Notes: generated from the sequence alone by a model not told the origin. A DNA stretch of 64,000 nucleotides from Prevotella sp. UBA2742 (GCA_002353485.1 DEJS01000017.1:1-64000), one strand, 5' to 3'; positions 17,801 through 26,912 are shown, counted from the first letter of the stretch. Made by a program: numbers and translations.

Positions 17801-18104
17801 CGTCAAGATTAGTGTCGCCATTGCGCAGCACAATGCGCATGTTGGGACGAGCACTCACCTCCAGCGTCTCCATGCCCACGTAGGTGAAACGGAGCTGAGA
17901 CTTGCCGGCAGGTACGGTCAGCGAGAACCGACCGTTAGCATCGGTCACGGTACCCACGTTAGTGCCTACCACGAGGATAGAGACACCAACCACTGGCTGG
18001 TTGTCCTCCTGAGCGACTACGATACCGTTAACCTTTGTCTGGGCCATCACCGCTCCCACTACCAGGAACAGAGTGGCCAGAAGCATTGTTAATCTTTGTT
18101 TCAT
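14889..18104 (-). CDS. SusC/RagA-type TonB-dependent transporter
   Basis: A 1071-residue outer-membrane barrel. The signal peptide ends in VMAQ (residue 22). A carboxypeptidase-D-like regulatory domain (about 25-105) is followed by the TonB-dependent plug (LDEIVVTAMG and IIRGISSINGNNQPLYVVDG, with VLKGAAATALYGSRAANGVI). The 22-strand-type barrel fills the remainder and the protein ends in aromatic-rich FNVGVKF. It is the first gene of a four-gene reverse-strand operon with a full promoter 116 nt upstream. It is clearly divergent from the two SusC copies at 23.6-31.7 kb. Confidence 0.96.
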   Translation of the reverse strand: MKQRLTMLLATLFLVVGAVMAQTKVNGIVVAQEDNQPVVGVSILVVGTNVGTVTDANGRFSLTVPAGKSQLRFTYVGMETLEVSARPNMRIVLRNGDTNLDEIVVTAMGISRQQKTLGYSAQTLDNAELTQGHVTDVTNALAGKVAGVQINSTSGDPGAANSVIIRGISSINGNNQPLYVVDGVPLQQTTFSGTQKEQEQFTNAVGGISNINPNDIESMTVLKGAAATALYGSRAANGVIVITTKNGKKGGDRNFTISYDGGLQWRTVATLPKLQNKYGQGWNGQQTFIENGSWGPEMDGSMQLYGPIWNYQQLNHKYEALENNIRDFFESGVSTNHSVALSGISNDNKMTYYLSFSHTSDNGILPGDKDTYKRNTIAFRGSYDATDWFKLSSSVNFATSKTNTVASYQGTSFIDGIMEFPRDISLVDRQDLSSAFNTPEAWYTPYGITNPYWAIANNYNQNNGKQVFGKIQADIKPLRQLTLTYRFGFDYTDYDHKIGYPQIGLDDALINDDMGYAPSNMNQAGYVAATYMRKHELNHDFLANWSDKYLDGRLDVNINAGVNMNERYYSYIDSQTSSLTFHTGFWDLSNGATKDMLEEHQQKRRLVGLFGDITLGWDEMVFLDLTARNDWSSTLPLNKNSYFYPGATVSWIFTRLIPKNNILDFGKVRLAYGKTGNDADPYLTGHRFIQGWSNGYYGSDILKFPLGGLNAFQAVSSIGSTDLKPEMTTEFEAGINFALFGNRINVDFSFYNRNTNDQIFTLPVDPSTGYSYMVTNFGKVRNSGIELLVNTTPIRTKDFRWDLGFNFSKNNNKVITMPASLEGGKTVIAQFSAGNDAVYMYAEEGKPMGEIYTYLPTYTEDGRPIVDENGMPVLTTEVKDTGKNVNADWTGGITTAFTYKGISLSAALDIRKGGYMFSRTKNLMQFTGNGDITTYNDRRPFVIPNSVVSDGNGGYVENTTPIYMNNSSYQDYFNNYGAGQGGEFYLIDRSYVKLRNITLAWQLPKAWVSKLYLSDVKVSVFCNNVFTWTHKSNRYIDPETSSYGNDLRGMFGELYSNPACRTFGFNVGVKF

Positions 18105-18219
18105 AACTTCTCTCTCGTTAATTATTAATGAATAAAATGTGTATTACTATCCTTTTTCTAATCGCATCCTGAAAGTTGTTGCCGAACACGCTGTGACACT
18201 TTGCTCTCAAAAACGGCTG

Positions 18220-18251
18220 CAAAAATAACACTTTTTATCCTTAACTCCAAA
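18220..18251 (-). promoter_or_regulatory. Promoter of the 14.9-18.1 kb susCD operon
   Basis: Reverse-strand TTTG (18248-18251), 20 nt, TATTTTTG (18220-18227): a perfect consensus. The start would be near 18213, giving a leader of about 110 nt before susC. Confidence 0.8.
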
Positions 18252-18333
18252 CTTTTTACTAAATTTTTCTTAAACAACCCCTATTTCTTAACTCATTCCC
18301 TAATCTTCCTTAACTCCACCCTATCCTCGTTTT

Positions 18334-18479
18334 GGTTCCATTTTACTTCCATTTAGGTTCCATTCCACTTTCGTAAAAAAGAATGGAGATAGAATGGAGA
18401 TAGAATGGAGGTAGAATGGAGATAGAATGGAGATAGGCGGGAGGAAAGCGGGAGGAAAGCGGGGGAAAAACAGGGGAAA
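18334..18479. repeat. 11-bp tandem repeats in opposed orientation
   Basis: Nine head-to-tail 11-bp units (18381-18479) begin as GAATGGAGATA and drift to GCGGGAGGAAA-type variants. To their left (18334-18366) three 11-bp units carry TTCCATT, the complement of the AATGGA core, so the two groups face each other across about 14 bp. The array lies between a terminator and the susC promoter. Confidence 0.8.
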
Positions 18480-18482
18480 AAG

Positions 18483-18523
18483 CAGGGCAGGAATTCCGCG
18501 CGAGTGGCGGAGTTCCTGCCCTG
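18483..18523 (-). terminator. Rho-independent terminator of left switch operon
   Basis: An 11-bp arm CAGGGCAGGAA (18483-18493) pairs with 18513-18523, extended by five more pairs inside after one mismatch. On the reverse strand it is followed by CTTTTTCCCCTGTTTTT. It ends the operon whose last gene stops at 18572. The CAGGGCAGG core is shared with the terminator of the mirror operon at 36060. Confidence 0.85.
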
Positions 18524-18571
18524 AATGGGATGTTTGCAGTAAGCCTACCTGAGTAGTAAGCTTGCTGTTTC

Positions 18572-19735
18572 TTACTTGTTAGCAACCTTGATGTTCGTAT
18601 CGAACGGTGTCAGGATGGTGCGGTTGTTCTTAGCCATGGCACTACGACGAGGGGCTGCGGTCTCCTCATACTCCTCGAGCCAGGGGAAGGCCAGACGGTT
18701 GAAGGTTCCCACACGGGTGCCGCTGGCAAACTCCTCTGAGCTGAAAGCATAGAGCTGCAGGGCGTTAATCTCGTAGGTACCCCAAGCGCCGTCGTCTACC
18801 ATGTCGCCAACGGTAACCTGGTACTCATCGTCGTAAGAGAACGAGACATCCATACCTAAACTGGTAGACCAGGTGATGTAGCCTTCGTTGGCATCCCAGC
18901 CTACCCAGCCGAGTACATACTGGCCATAGTGACCCATGACATAGCCCATAGGCAGCTTGAAGGAGGACTCGGTCAACTTGAAGATGGGCGATGCAATCTG
19001 AGCGCCGGCATCGGCACTGTACTCAATCAAGTCGAGCAGATAGCCGTCATCGGCCTTCTGTACCTGCACCAGCTCGTAAGTCAGCTTACCTGTGGAGGGG
19101 TTGGTTCCTGCCAGATAGAAAATCTTGCCAACGATGTCCTTGTCGAACTCGCACTGAACCACCTGGATTGAATCTTTGATAGTACCTATCTCATAATAGA
19201 CATAGCCCGAGCGGGGGTGTCCGGTAGTGTTGGCCGTGGTACCGACAATCATGGCATCGTCAGTCATGTTGACCGTGAGCCAGTCGGCATTGCTGGTTAC
19301 GCTGATGGGAAGATTATACTTGGCAGCATAGCTAATCTGCTGAGCCTCGTCTGAAGCCGAGAGGCTGGCAGGGGCATCCAGCGTAAAGATAGCACCGAAC
19401 TGCGAAACACTGATGCTGTTAGCGTCGCCATTGCTGGCTACGATGTTAACAATGGTGTGGCGGGTCTGACGCTCCAGGTTGGGCTGGGCAGTAACAGTAA
19501 TCGTGTTGCCGCTGACCGAGGCCGTCAGCCAGGTACAGGTGGCGGGGACACTGGCTGTGATGCCAGTGCCCGTCACGGTGATGGTCTTGGTGTCGCCTGC
19601 TGCGGCCATTTCGGTTTCAGCAGAGACTACCTGAACGGTATTAGCAGGAAACTCCTTGCTTCCGTCATCGCTACATGATGTTGTCAGCGTCAGAGCCCCA
19701 ACCATCAATGCAAAGATTAAATATGTCTTCTTCAT
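18572..19735 (-). CDS. BACON-like domain lipoprotein
   Basis: A 387-residue lipoprotein with lipobox TTSC (Cys21 counting from MKKTYL). An in-frame ATG three codons upstream (19744) is also possible; the MKK start gives a standard signal peptide. Residues about 25-200 hold two Ig-like BACON-type repeats (TCTWLTASVSGNTITVTAQPN and VTSNADWLTVNMTDDAMIVG). A C-terminal beta domain resembles the end of DUF4302 proteins (GYVMGHYGQYVLGWVGWDANEGYITW). It is the last gene of the left switch operon and has no counterpart in the right one. A surface substrate-binding accessory role is inferred. Confidence 0.7.
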   Translation of the reverse strand: MKKTYLIFALMVGALTLTTSCSDDGSKEFPANTVQVVSAETEMAAAGDTKTITVTGTGITASVPATCTWLTASVSGNTITVTAQPNLERQTRHTIVNIVASNGDANSISVSQFGAIFTLDAPASLSASDEAQQISYAAKYNLPISVTSNADWLTVNMTDDAMIVGTTANTTGHPRSGYVYYEIGTIKDSIQVVQCEFDKDIVGKIFYLAGTNPSTGKLTYELVQVQKADDGYLLDLIEYSADAGAQIASPIFKLTESSFKLPMGYVMGHYGQYVLGWVGWDANEGYITWSTSLGMDVSFSYDDEYQVTVGDMVDDGAWGTYEINALQLYAFSSEEFASGTRVGTFNRLAFPWLEEYEETAAPRRSAMAKNNRTILTPFDTNIKVANK

Positions 19736-19754
19736 ATTCGTCATTCTTTAAAGT

Positions 19755-21050
19755 TTATTCTGAAACGCGAGTCATGGTTGTCGGGCGGGCAAACTGCGGA
19801 CTGCCGTTGATCCACCATGTATTGTAGGTGGCTGCATTCATGTTGCCGAGGCTTGCAGAGCCGTCGGCTGCCATACGCCACATGAGGAAGCCGCTGATGA
19901 CGTAGCCCGGCCACTGCTCGTTGTTGCGGAAGGTCAGCACCGAGACGTCCTCGTTAGGACGGAGAATCATTCCGTAGCTGGTACCCCAGCTCAGATAGCC
20001 CTGGGCGGTGTCCCAAACAGCCATCCAAGCCTGGTAGCCGTCGCCGTCGCCCACCTTCTGGGCATACATCGTGGGCTGACCGGTCTTCTTGCTGTAGGTA
20101 ACAATCGGGCTGAACTTGGTAGAGAGACCCTCAAGCCGGTAGGTCGTCTTGTCGCCAGTGGGCACAAGCTTTACGCGCAGTGTACCGCGGGCATAGGCCA
20201 GGTCGTAAGTGCCAACATAGCTGTCGTACGTATGCCAGCCCTCAATGGGTACACCAGTGAACTTGATGTTGCTCTCGTTGTTGGTGATCCACTGATTGTC
20301 GGCATCGTAGGTGAAGTTGAAGAACTGCATGCTGACGCCGTTGACCTTAATGGGCTCACGGAGTTTCAGACCCGTCGGGGTGTAGATGTAGGGCATGCTG
20401 ATTTCCTCACCGTCCTTGGTGGTATAGTACATCCAGCTAAAGTCGGTATCGAGCGACAGCGTGACATTTTCGCCATTCACGTCGGCCTTGTAGTCAAGGA
20501 AGTTAATGGCATCGACCAGCTGGGCCGTCTTCTCCAGGTAGTCATCGGCAGAGAAGTCGTCGGCCATACGGGTCATCAGCATTTTGTTGCCCCACTTCTT
20601 TCCCTGCAGGTAAATAGAGTCGTTGGTGGTCTTCATAATGACGAACTCAAAATCGCCCTGATAGCCTTCCACCTGGTTCGACTCAGGCTGGGCGTAGTAA
20701 TGGAACACCTCATTATAGGTGTTGAAGGTGAGCACGGGTCCCATGTCAGCGATGACGTCGTAGCTTGAGCTGGCCACCACACCGGGGCCGCCGTTCTCGC
20801 CTGAGACGTAGGCCTTGCCGTCCTGGAACTTCACGAAGTAGTTCAGTCCGCCATAGACATAGTCGTCGCCCAGATAGTACTCGAATTTCCATCCGTTAGT
20901 GGCCGACTCGAGCAGAGCCTTGTCGGCAGCCACTACTTCCTCAATGCGCTGGGCTGCAGGTGTGTCAAACACATCCTCATTGTCGTGCAGACAGGACTGT
21001 ACCGAGAAAGCACCTGCTGCCAGGAGCATATATAAAAAGACTTTCTTCAT
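19755..21050 (-). CDS. DUF4302 lipoprotein (left operon)
   Basis: A 431-residue lipoprotein with lipobox VQSC (Cys20). The N-terminal signature DVFDTPAAQRIEEVVAADKA followed by NGWKFEYYLGD is shared with the fourth gene of the right operon (SSSQRIEEAMAADKA, NGWLLKIYGD), which identifies both as DUF4302. Function is unknown; the family is found in SusC/SusD operons, so a cell-surface accessory role is likely. It sits 10 nt downstream of the metallohydrolase gene. Confidence 0.8.
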   Translation of the reverse strand: MKKVFLYMLLAAGAFSVQSCLHDNEDVFDTPAAQRIEEVVAADKALLESATNGWKFEYYLGDDYVYGGLNYFVKFQDGKAYVSGENGGPGVVASSSYDVIADMGPVLTFNTYNEVFHYYAQPESNQVEGYQGDFEFVIMKTTNDSIYLQGKKWGNKMLMTRMADDFSADDYLEKTAQLVDAINFLDYKADVNGENVTLSLDTDFSWMYYTTKDGEEISMPYIYTPTGLKLREPIKVNGVSMQFFNFTYDADNQWITNNESNIKFTGVPIEGWHTYDSYVGTYDLAYARGTLRVKLVPTGDKTTYRLEGLSTKFSPIVTYSKKTGQPTMYAQKVGDGDGYQAWMAVWDTAQGYLSWGTSYGMILRPNEDVSVLTFRNNEQWPGYVISGFLMWRMAADGSASLGNMNAATYNTWWINGSPQFARPTTMTRVSE

Positions 21051-21060
21051 AAACTATTCA

Positions 21061-21942
21061 TTATTTTAAGGTTTCCAAATCCAGTGAAGACATCTCGACA
21101 GCACGGTGCTGAACGGCTTTGTGCAACTCGTCGATATCAATATTCCAAGAGTCCTTCATGTACGTACGAATCATGTCGAGCTTCTGCAGGATGATGGCAC
21201 TGCCCTCCTCGCCGGCTGCGGCCATCTTCTGGGCCCACAGCGCGTCAGGATTGGTAATGTACTGTGCATAGGTCTCGGCAAAGTCCTCACGAGCCTCGGA
21301 CATAGCGTAGTCGCGGATGAAGCCGTTAGGCAGTGCATCTTCTTCATCATCCTGAAGATACCAGTCGCCACTGACGTAGTCTTTCTCCGAAATCAGCTCG
21401 AAGTTGGTGTCGTAAGGTATCTTCTGGTTCAGAATGTGCATGAACTCGTGGTGCATGGTGGTGAAGTAGTAGTCGGTCATGGTCTGATAGTTGCGCAGGG
21501 TCTGGTCGTTAAGCCAGTTTACCATGTAGAGCACTACCTTGTAGCCACCCTCTGCCGTACCCATCACCATGGTACCGTTGTTGTTGTAGGCGGGCGAGCC
21601 AATGAGGCTGAGAATACGTGGCACGTTCGACTTGACGAACTCCTGACCCACGGTCTCCATATAGGCGTCGAACCACAGGTACTTCACGATGATGGCCAGC
21701 TTGGCAGCCTTGGCAGAATCAGCAGGAACGAGCGTGTAGCTCATGTCGCTCTCAATATCCTTATACTTGTAGAGGAACTCCACGTTGTAGGGATAGGTAA
21801 AGTTTTCAAGCAGCCACTCGTCGAAAGCATCACGCTGTGGCACGGTGTTGGTATAGATAGTGGTATCGCTGAGTTTGTCCTCCGAACAAGAGGCTACGCC
21901 CAGTGCAACCACCGCCAACAGGAAAATATATAGCTTCTTCAT
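21061..21942 (-). CDS. Zinc metallohydrolase lipoprotein (left operon)
   Basis: A 293-residue lipoprotein with lipobox VASC (Cys19). The zinc site HEFMH is at residues 165-169 (TMHHEFMHIL), with a downstream acidic SEAREDFAETYAQY as the likely third-ligand region. It matches the group called substrate import-associated zinc metallohydrolase lipoprotein, found with SusC/SusD pairs. The probable job is trimming a peptide or protein substrate at the cell surface before import. Its paralogue is at 33495-34646. Confidence 0.85.
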   Translation of the reverse strand: MKKLYIFLLAVVALGVASCSEDKLSDTTIYTNTVPQRDAFDEWLLENFTYPYNVEFLYKYKDIESDMSYTLVPADSAKAAKLAIIVKYLWFDAYMETVGQEFVKSNVPRILSLIGSPAYNNNGTMVMGTAEGGYKVVLYMVNWLNDQTLRNYQTMTDYYFTTMHHEFMHILNQKIPYDTNFELISEKDYVSGDWYLQDDEEDALPNGFIRDYAMSEAREDFAETYAQYITNPDALWAQKMAAAGEEGSAIILQKLDMIRTYMKDSWNIDIDELHKAVQHRAVEMSSLDLETLK

Positions 21943-21964
21943 TTCTTTAAAAGTTTAAGTGATG

Positions 21965-23566
21965 TTATTTTCTGGGGTTAGCCTGCAAGCCGGCAGAGAT
22001 GACATCCTGCGGGAGCTGGATGGCCCGGCGCGGATCGTCGACGGTCATGGAGTCGGTGACCTGAGTAATCTGGTAGGCCGAGTTCATGGTGCGGCGATAG
22101 ATAACGATGCCATAGCGCTTGATGTCCTGGAAGCGGATACCCTCGTGCAGTGTGAGCACACGGCGCAGCTGCAGGATAGTCTGCAGCACGGCTTCCTGCT
22201 CAGAGCCCTCGGTCAGCGTAATCATCTTCGGATGCAGATGCTTCTTCGGAGTGTAGTAGATGCGGTCCTCAGAGGTATCGATAGGACGATAGTACTGAAT
22301 GGTGTCGTAGTGAGCCTTGACACCTGCTACCGTCACCTGAGGGGCAGCCTTGTGGAAAACAGACAGCTCGGTGTTGACATCCCTGATGGCAGCCTCGAGG
22401 TTGCCCTGCAGGGCATAAGCCTCGGCACGCTCTAACAGCAGCATATCGGTGTTGAACGCCGACATCTCTGAATGGGCATAGCCGATACGGGCCTGCAGGT
22501 CAGTGTATTCAAACTCATAGGGAACTTTACGCGAGATGAACTTCGAAAGTGAACGGTTCGAGAAGTACACAATGTTGAAACCAGAGTCGCCGCTACCACT
22601 CTCTCCCCAAGGACCTGGGGCATTGATGGTTTCGTAGGTGTTGATGTTGCTGCCGTGTGCATACTTACAGCCGGAACTATAGTTGCCGTGCACGACACCC
22701 CATACAGAGTAGTTGACGATAAGCAGCAGGTTGGCCTTCTCCTCCGCTGAGATATAAGCTTCAGGAGCTATCTGCTTGTTAGCCGACAGGGCACCGAAGG
22801 TAGCCCAGTCGCGCAGCTTGCCCTTAGGATTCTCACCCAGCACCTTATTGGCGCAGGCTATGGCCTTGTCGTACTTACCGTAGTACAGGTAGAAACGGGC
22901 TGCAAAGGCATTGGCAGCATCAATGGTGAAGTGGAACTTCGGACGATCGTAGGTGTTCTTCACCAGAGGCAGGCCCATCTCGATGTCGGCTGCTATATTA
23001 TCATAAAGCTCCTTCAGCGTGCCGCGCTCGTAGGTCTCGCCTACCTTGGTCTCCGTCTTCTTAGGATAAGGAAGTCCGAGATTCGTGCCGGCCGAAGCCT
23101 CGTCATAGGCCTCGCAGAACACGGTAGAGAGCATGAACATATTGTAGGCACGGCACATCAAGGCCTCGCCCAACTGCTTGGAGAAATCAACGCGTTTCTC
23201 AACAGGGAGCGACTCAATGTACTCGATGGCAGCATTAGTGGCTGCGATGGCACGATAGTAGTTGTTCCACAACTCCTGAGGACTGTCGCTCTGACCAATC
23301 TCAGTGATGTCGTCCCAGTGCCATGCCTGACGCTGCAGACGGTCGTACTCTGTCCATCCGGTGTTGACGCAGTCGTCAGCATTGTCGGAGGCCATTTCCA
23401 GAATGTAGGCAGGATGGTGGTCGGCATAAGCACTGACCATCAGGTCGGTGATTTCCTCTGGTGTCTTCAGCTCCATACGGTTATCGGGCAGTTTGTCCAG
23501 ATAGTCGTCACATGACGTAAGCGTCATGCCAAGAGCGACAAAAGCTAAACCAATATATTTCTTCAT
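21965..23566 (-). CDS. SusD/RagB lipoprotein (left operon)
   Basis: A 533-residue outer-membrane lipoprotein with lipobox LTSC (Cys19) and the typical CDDYLDKLPDNRMELKT N-terminus. LWNNYYRAIAATNAAIE and ALMCRAYNMFMLSTVFCEAY are TPR-type helices seen in SusD. It shares the whole layout with the SusD of the right operon (MKKYIGL start, YLDKLPD, ELWNNYY or LWNNYY, FARFYLYY). It is the lid partner of the SusC encoded 40 nt upstream. Confidence 0.93.
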   Translation of the reverse strand: MKKYIGLAFVALGMTLTSCDDYLDKLPDNRMELKTPEEITDLMVSAYADHHPAYILEMASDNADDCVNTGWTEYDRLQRQAWHWDDITEIGQSDSPQELWNNYYRAIAATNAAIEYIESLPVEKRVDFSKQLGEALMCRAYNMFMLSTVFCEAYDEASAGTNLGLPYPKKTETKVGETYERGTLKELYDNIAADIEMGLPLVKNTYDRPKFHFTIDAANAFAARFYLYYGKYDKAIACANKVLGENPKGKLRDWATFGALSANKQIAPEAYISAEEKANLLLIVNYSVWGVVHGNYSSGCKYAHGSNINTYETINAPGPWGESGSGDSGFNIVYFSNRSLSKFISRKVPYEFEYTDLQARIGYAHSEMSAFNTDMLLLERAEAYALQGNLEAAIRDVNTELSVFHKAAPQVTVAGVKAHYDTIQYYRPIDTSEDRIYYTPKKHLHPKMITLTEGSEQEAVLQTILQLRRVLTLHEGIRFQDIKRYGIVIYRRTMNSAYQITQVTDSMTVDDPRRAIQLPQDVISAGLQANPRK

Positions 23567-23606
23567 AATCTATTAATTCTTTACGTATTTAATCTTTGAA
23601 CATGCT

Positions 23607-26600
23607 TTAGAATCCTGCCTTAACGGTCAGTGTAAACTGCTTGGGGACAGGAGCCGACACACCACCGGAGCGGAAGAACTCAGGATCCTGACCGTTCAGC
23701 TTCTTGTCAGCATAAATCAGGAACAGGTTGGTGGCCTGCAGCTTCAGCGACAGATTGGTAAGCGGCTTAATCCAGGTCTTGGGGAAGTCATAGCTCAGCG
23801 AGATTTCCTTCATGCGGATGAAGTCGCCCTTGGCAATACGAACGTCAGAGTAGTTATAGGCATTGTAGCCGTAACGTAACTGGCTGTTATCCTGATACTG
23901 ACGATAGCTCAAGATGACAGGAACGTTGGTGTACTTTTCGTCGCCGGGAACCATCCAGCGGTTCTTGAACTCCTTGGTCATCGAGCTCAGGTCTGAATAG
24001 TAAGCAGAGAAGGCGGGGTCCAGACGAACCACATTGCCAAATGAATAGGTGATGAAGAGGTTGAGCGTGAAGCCCTTCCACTTGAACAGGTTACCGAACG
24101 AACCCTGTACCGTCGGGTCGGTCGGGCCCTCATACTTCAGGTAGTCGGTGTTGTCGCGCTCCTGGAAGTTGATGTCGTAGTTCGTAACGTCACCATTCTC
24201 GTTGGTGAAGGTGGGTATACCGTTCTCGTCAAGTCCCTGGAAAGGAATAGAGAACAGTGCGCGTACGGGATAGCCTTCCTTACGGCCGCCCATGTTGGTA
24301 ATCAGGTCTATCACACGGTCCTGGCTGGCCAGGTTGGTAATCTCAGTCTTGGTGTGAGAATAAACCAGCGAGGTGGTCCAGCTGAAGTCCTTGTTCTTGA
24401 TGTTGGTGGTGCTGATAGACAGCTCCTGACCGCTCGACTTCATGTCGGCTGCATTGGCCCAGCGGATTACCTGACCACCGATACCCTGCGTCACCACAGG
24501 ACCGATTTCGTCGAAGTTCTTACGGCTGTAGATATCGAAGGCCACATTGATGCGGTCGTTCAGGAAACCTGCCTCGATACCGAAGTTGAACTCGTGCTTC
24601 TTCTCGTAGGTCAGGTCATCGTTCTGGAGGTCGCTCAGCTGGATACCAGTCTCACGGTCCTGAGAGAACACGCGATAGGGAGTAAATGCCTTGAACACGT
24701 TGGTAGAGCTGGTATAGCTGGTGGGCGGCGGAGTAGCCGTCAGCGAGTAAGAGAGCTTCAGCTTCAGGTGTGACATCACCTTCTCCCATTTCTCGAAGAA
24801 CTTCTCCTGGTCAACATTCCATGAACCGGCAACGTTCCAAGTAGGTGTCCAGCGTGCACTGCGGCTCTTACCCATAGCGTTAGAACCTTCGTAGCGGATG
24901 GTTCCGTTAAACACATAGCGGTTGTCGAAACCATAGGTTCCATTGGCAAAGAAGGCCACCGAACGTGAGTTCGTGTTGCTCAGCGTATAGTAGTTGGTGT
25001 TTTCCTCTGCGCTCTTCTTGAAGAACTGATAAGCGAAGAAGGGGATTTCACCGCGTGAGTACTGCATACCCCAGCCGTTGAACCATGAGCGTGTACGCTC
25101 AATCTCCGTTGTCTCCATACCTCCGAACAAGTTCATATAATGCTTCTGTGCGAAGGTATGCGTATAGTTGGCCGTCAGGCGGAAGTTGTAGTCGAGCATG
25201 CGGTTGTCGGTACGTCTGTACATACCTCCGGCAGGCAGCACCGTGATAGGCAGTGCATAGGGATCGTCGGGGTCTCTGTACAGGTATCGGTTGGCATCGC
25301 GGATAATCGAGTTACCCATGGCACGATAAGCCTCGGCCTGGTTAGAGTCGTCGCGAATGTTGTACTCCTGAGAGGTGGTGGTGTACTTGAGGGCACCGAG
25401 GGCTGACAGCTCAAGGTCGGAAATGGGCTTGTACTTCAGCTCGGCCTGGAACTTGGTGTCTACAAAGTTCACGTCGATGTTGTTCGTATTCAACTCGTGC
25501 ACGATGTTGAACGGAGCATAGTTCGACTGATAGTAGGTGTCGGGGTCCAAAGCACGGCTCGTATTCAATGCATAAGAATACGGGTTGATATCGAAGTCGC
25601 GCTTCACGTTACCACTGACCACGTCTACATCCTGGCTCAGCGTACCGGGAGCCTTCTGCTTACGATAGCTACCGCTACCAATCAGGTTAATGCTCAGGTT
25701 GTCCAGAATCTTGTGGTTCAAGTTCAGGTTCATCGTGTAGCGGTTCACCTTCGACTGCTTATACCAGCCTGGATCAATCATGGCCGAGATAGAACCGTAG
25801 TACTGCGAACGGGCTGTACCACCGCTCATGCTCACCGAATGGTTCATCTGGATGCTGTTCGAGAACAGCTCGTCGAACCAGTTGGTGTTGCGGTACTCTG
25901 CACTGCGCAGATAGTCGTAGCGAGCCTCCTGGGTGTTCTGAAGAGCATAGGTGCCAGTAAGGGGATCGTAGGTGTTAATCAGCTCGTACATCTTACCATA
26001 TACACCGTAGTCAGAGCCATTCAGCACACCGCTGAAGTGCAGCCAACCCTTCTCCTCCATTTCCTTGTAGATACCCATCTGATCCTGTGAATTCAGGATG
26101 TTGAAGTTGGAATATGAAGGCTTCAGGCGCATGGTGAACTCACCCATATAGTTGATATGAGCCTGTCCGGCCTTACCCTTCTTGGTGGTAACTACAATCA
26201 CACCGGCCATGGCGCGGGCACCGTAGATAGAGGTAGCTGAACCGTCCTTCAGAATCTGGAACGACTCGATATCGTCAGAGTTCAAACCTGCAATGGCCGA
26301 AGAAATCAACGTTTCGGGGTCACCCGACGACAAAGCATCGGAGTCGATGTCCGTCACGTCCTCCATAATGACACCGTCGACCACCCACAGGGGCTTTGAC
26401 GAACCATAGATAGACGTAGCACCACGCACGCGAATCTTAGGAGCCGTACCGAAGGTACCCGTCACGTTCTGCACACTGACACCAGCCGAACGGCCTTCCA
26501 GTGAGCGCGATACATCGGCAATACCATTCAACAGAGCATCCTCAGCTTCAATCTTGTCCGTAGCACCAGTAAACATACGACGGTCCATACGCGTCATACC

Positions 26601-26912
26601 AGTTACCACGACTTCCTCGAGCTCTGCAGCATTGCGAAGCACGATGGTCATGCCGTTGCGCGGGGTGACTGTCTCGGTCTCCATACCGATATAGCTTACT
26701 TGGATTTTCTTGCCCGAAGGCACTGAAATGGTAAAGTGACCATTAGCATCGGTCACAGTACCCGTCCGCTGTCCCTGCACCAAGATGGTAGCGCCGATAA
26801 TGGGCTGGTCGTCTTCTGCAGAGATGACGGTTCCTGTGACTTTTGTCTGGGCCATTGCCATTCCTATACTCAGGAACAGACAGGCCAAAAACACAGTTAG
26901 TCTTTTTTCCAT
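23607..26912 (-). CDS. SusC/RagA TonB-dependent transporter (left, predicted OFF)
   Basis: A 1101-residue outer-membrane transporter. Signal peptide ends at AMAQ; carboxypeptidase-D-like domain about 24-105; plug with VIMEDV, FQILKDGSATSIYGARAMAGV; then the barrel. A GTG two codons upstream (26918) is possible, but the ATG at 26912 aligns with the paralogue. The first 330 bp or so are nearly identical to the right susC, and the next third diverges. In the 116 nt between its start and the inverted repeat I find no TAnnTTTG box, so in this orientation it has no visible promoter. Confidence 0.95.
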   Translation of the reverse strand: MEKRLTVFLACLFLSIGMAMAQTKVTGTVISAEDDQPIIGATILVQGQRTGTVTDANGHFTISVPSGKKIQVSYIGMETETVTPRNGMTIVLRNAAELEEVVVTGMTRMDRRMFTGATDKIEAEDALLNGIADVSRSLEGRSAGVSVQNVTGTFGTAPKIRVRGATSIYGSSKPLWVVDGVIMEDVTDIDSDALSSGDPETLISSAIAGLNSDDIESFQILKDGSATSIYGARAMAGVIVVTTKKGKAGQAHINYMGEFTMRLKPSYSNFNILNSQDQMGIYKEMEEKGWLHFSGVLNGSDYGVYGKMYELINTYDPLTGTYALQNTQEARYDYLRSAEYRNTNWFDELFSNSIQMNHSVSMSGGTARSQYYGSISAMIDPGWYKQSKVNRYTMNLNLNHKILDNLSINLIGSGSYRKQKAPGTLSQDVDVVSGNVKRDFDINPYSYALNTSRALDPDTYYQSNYAPFNIVHELNTNNIDVNFVDTKFQAELKYKPISDLELSALGALKYTTTSQEYNIRDDSNQAEAYRAMGNSIIRDANRYLYRDPDDPYALPITVLPAGGMYRRTDNRMLDYNFRLTANYTHTFAQKHYMNLFGGMETTEIERTRSWFNGWGMQYSRGEIPFFAYQFFKKSAEENTNYYTLSNTNSRSVAFFANGTYGFDNRYVFNGTIRYEGSNAMGKSRSARWTPTWNVAGSWNVDQEKFFEKWEKVMSHLKLKLSYSLTATPPPTSYTSSTNVFKAFTPYRVFSQDRETGIQLSDLQNDDLTYEKKHEFNFGIEAGFLNDRINVAFDIYSRKNFDEIGPVVTQGIGGQVIRWANAADMKSSGQELSISTTNIKNKDFSWTTSLVYSHTKTEITNLASQDRVIDLITNMGGRKEGYPVRALFSIPFQGLDENGIPTFTNENGDVTNYDINFQERDNTDYLKYEGPTDPTVQGSFGNLFKWKGFTLNLFITYSFGNVVRLDPAFSAYYSDLSSMTKEFKNRWMVPGDEKYTNVPVILSYRQYQDNSQLRYGYNAYNYSDVRIAKGDFIRMKEISLSYDFPKTWIKPLTNLSLKLQATNLFLIYADKKLNGQDPEFFRSGGVSAPVPKQFTLTVKAGF

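Larger units (their letters stand above)
18105..18571. other. Intergenic region: susC promoter, 11-bp repeats, terminator
   Basis: This 467-bp gap holds, from left to right, the susC promoter (18220-18251), an AT-rich stretch, an array of 11-bp repeats (18334-18479) and the terminator of the operon ending at 18572. I see no gene. Confidence 0.7.
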
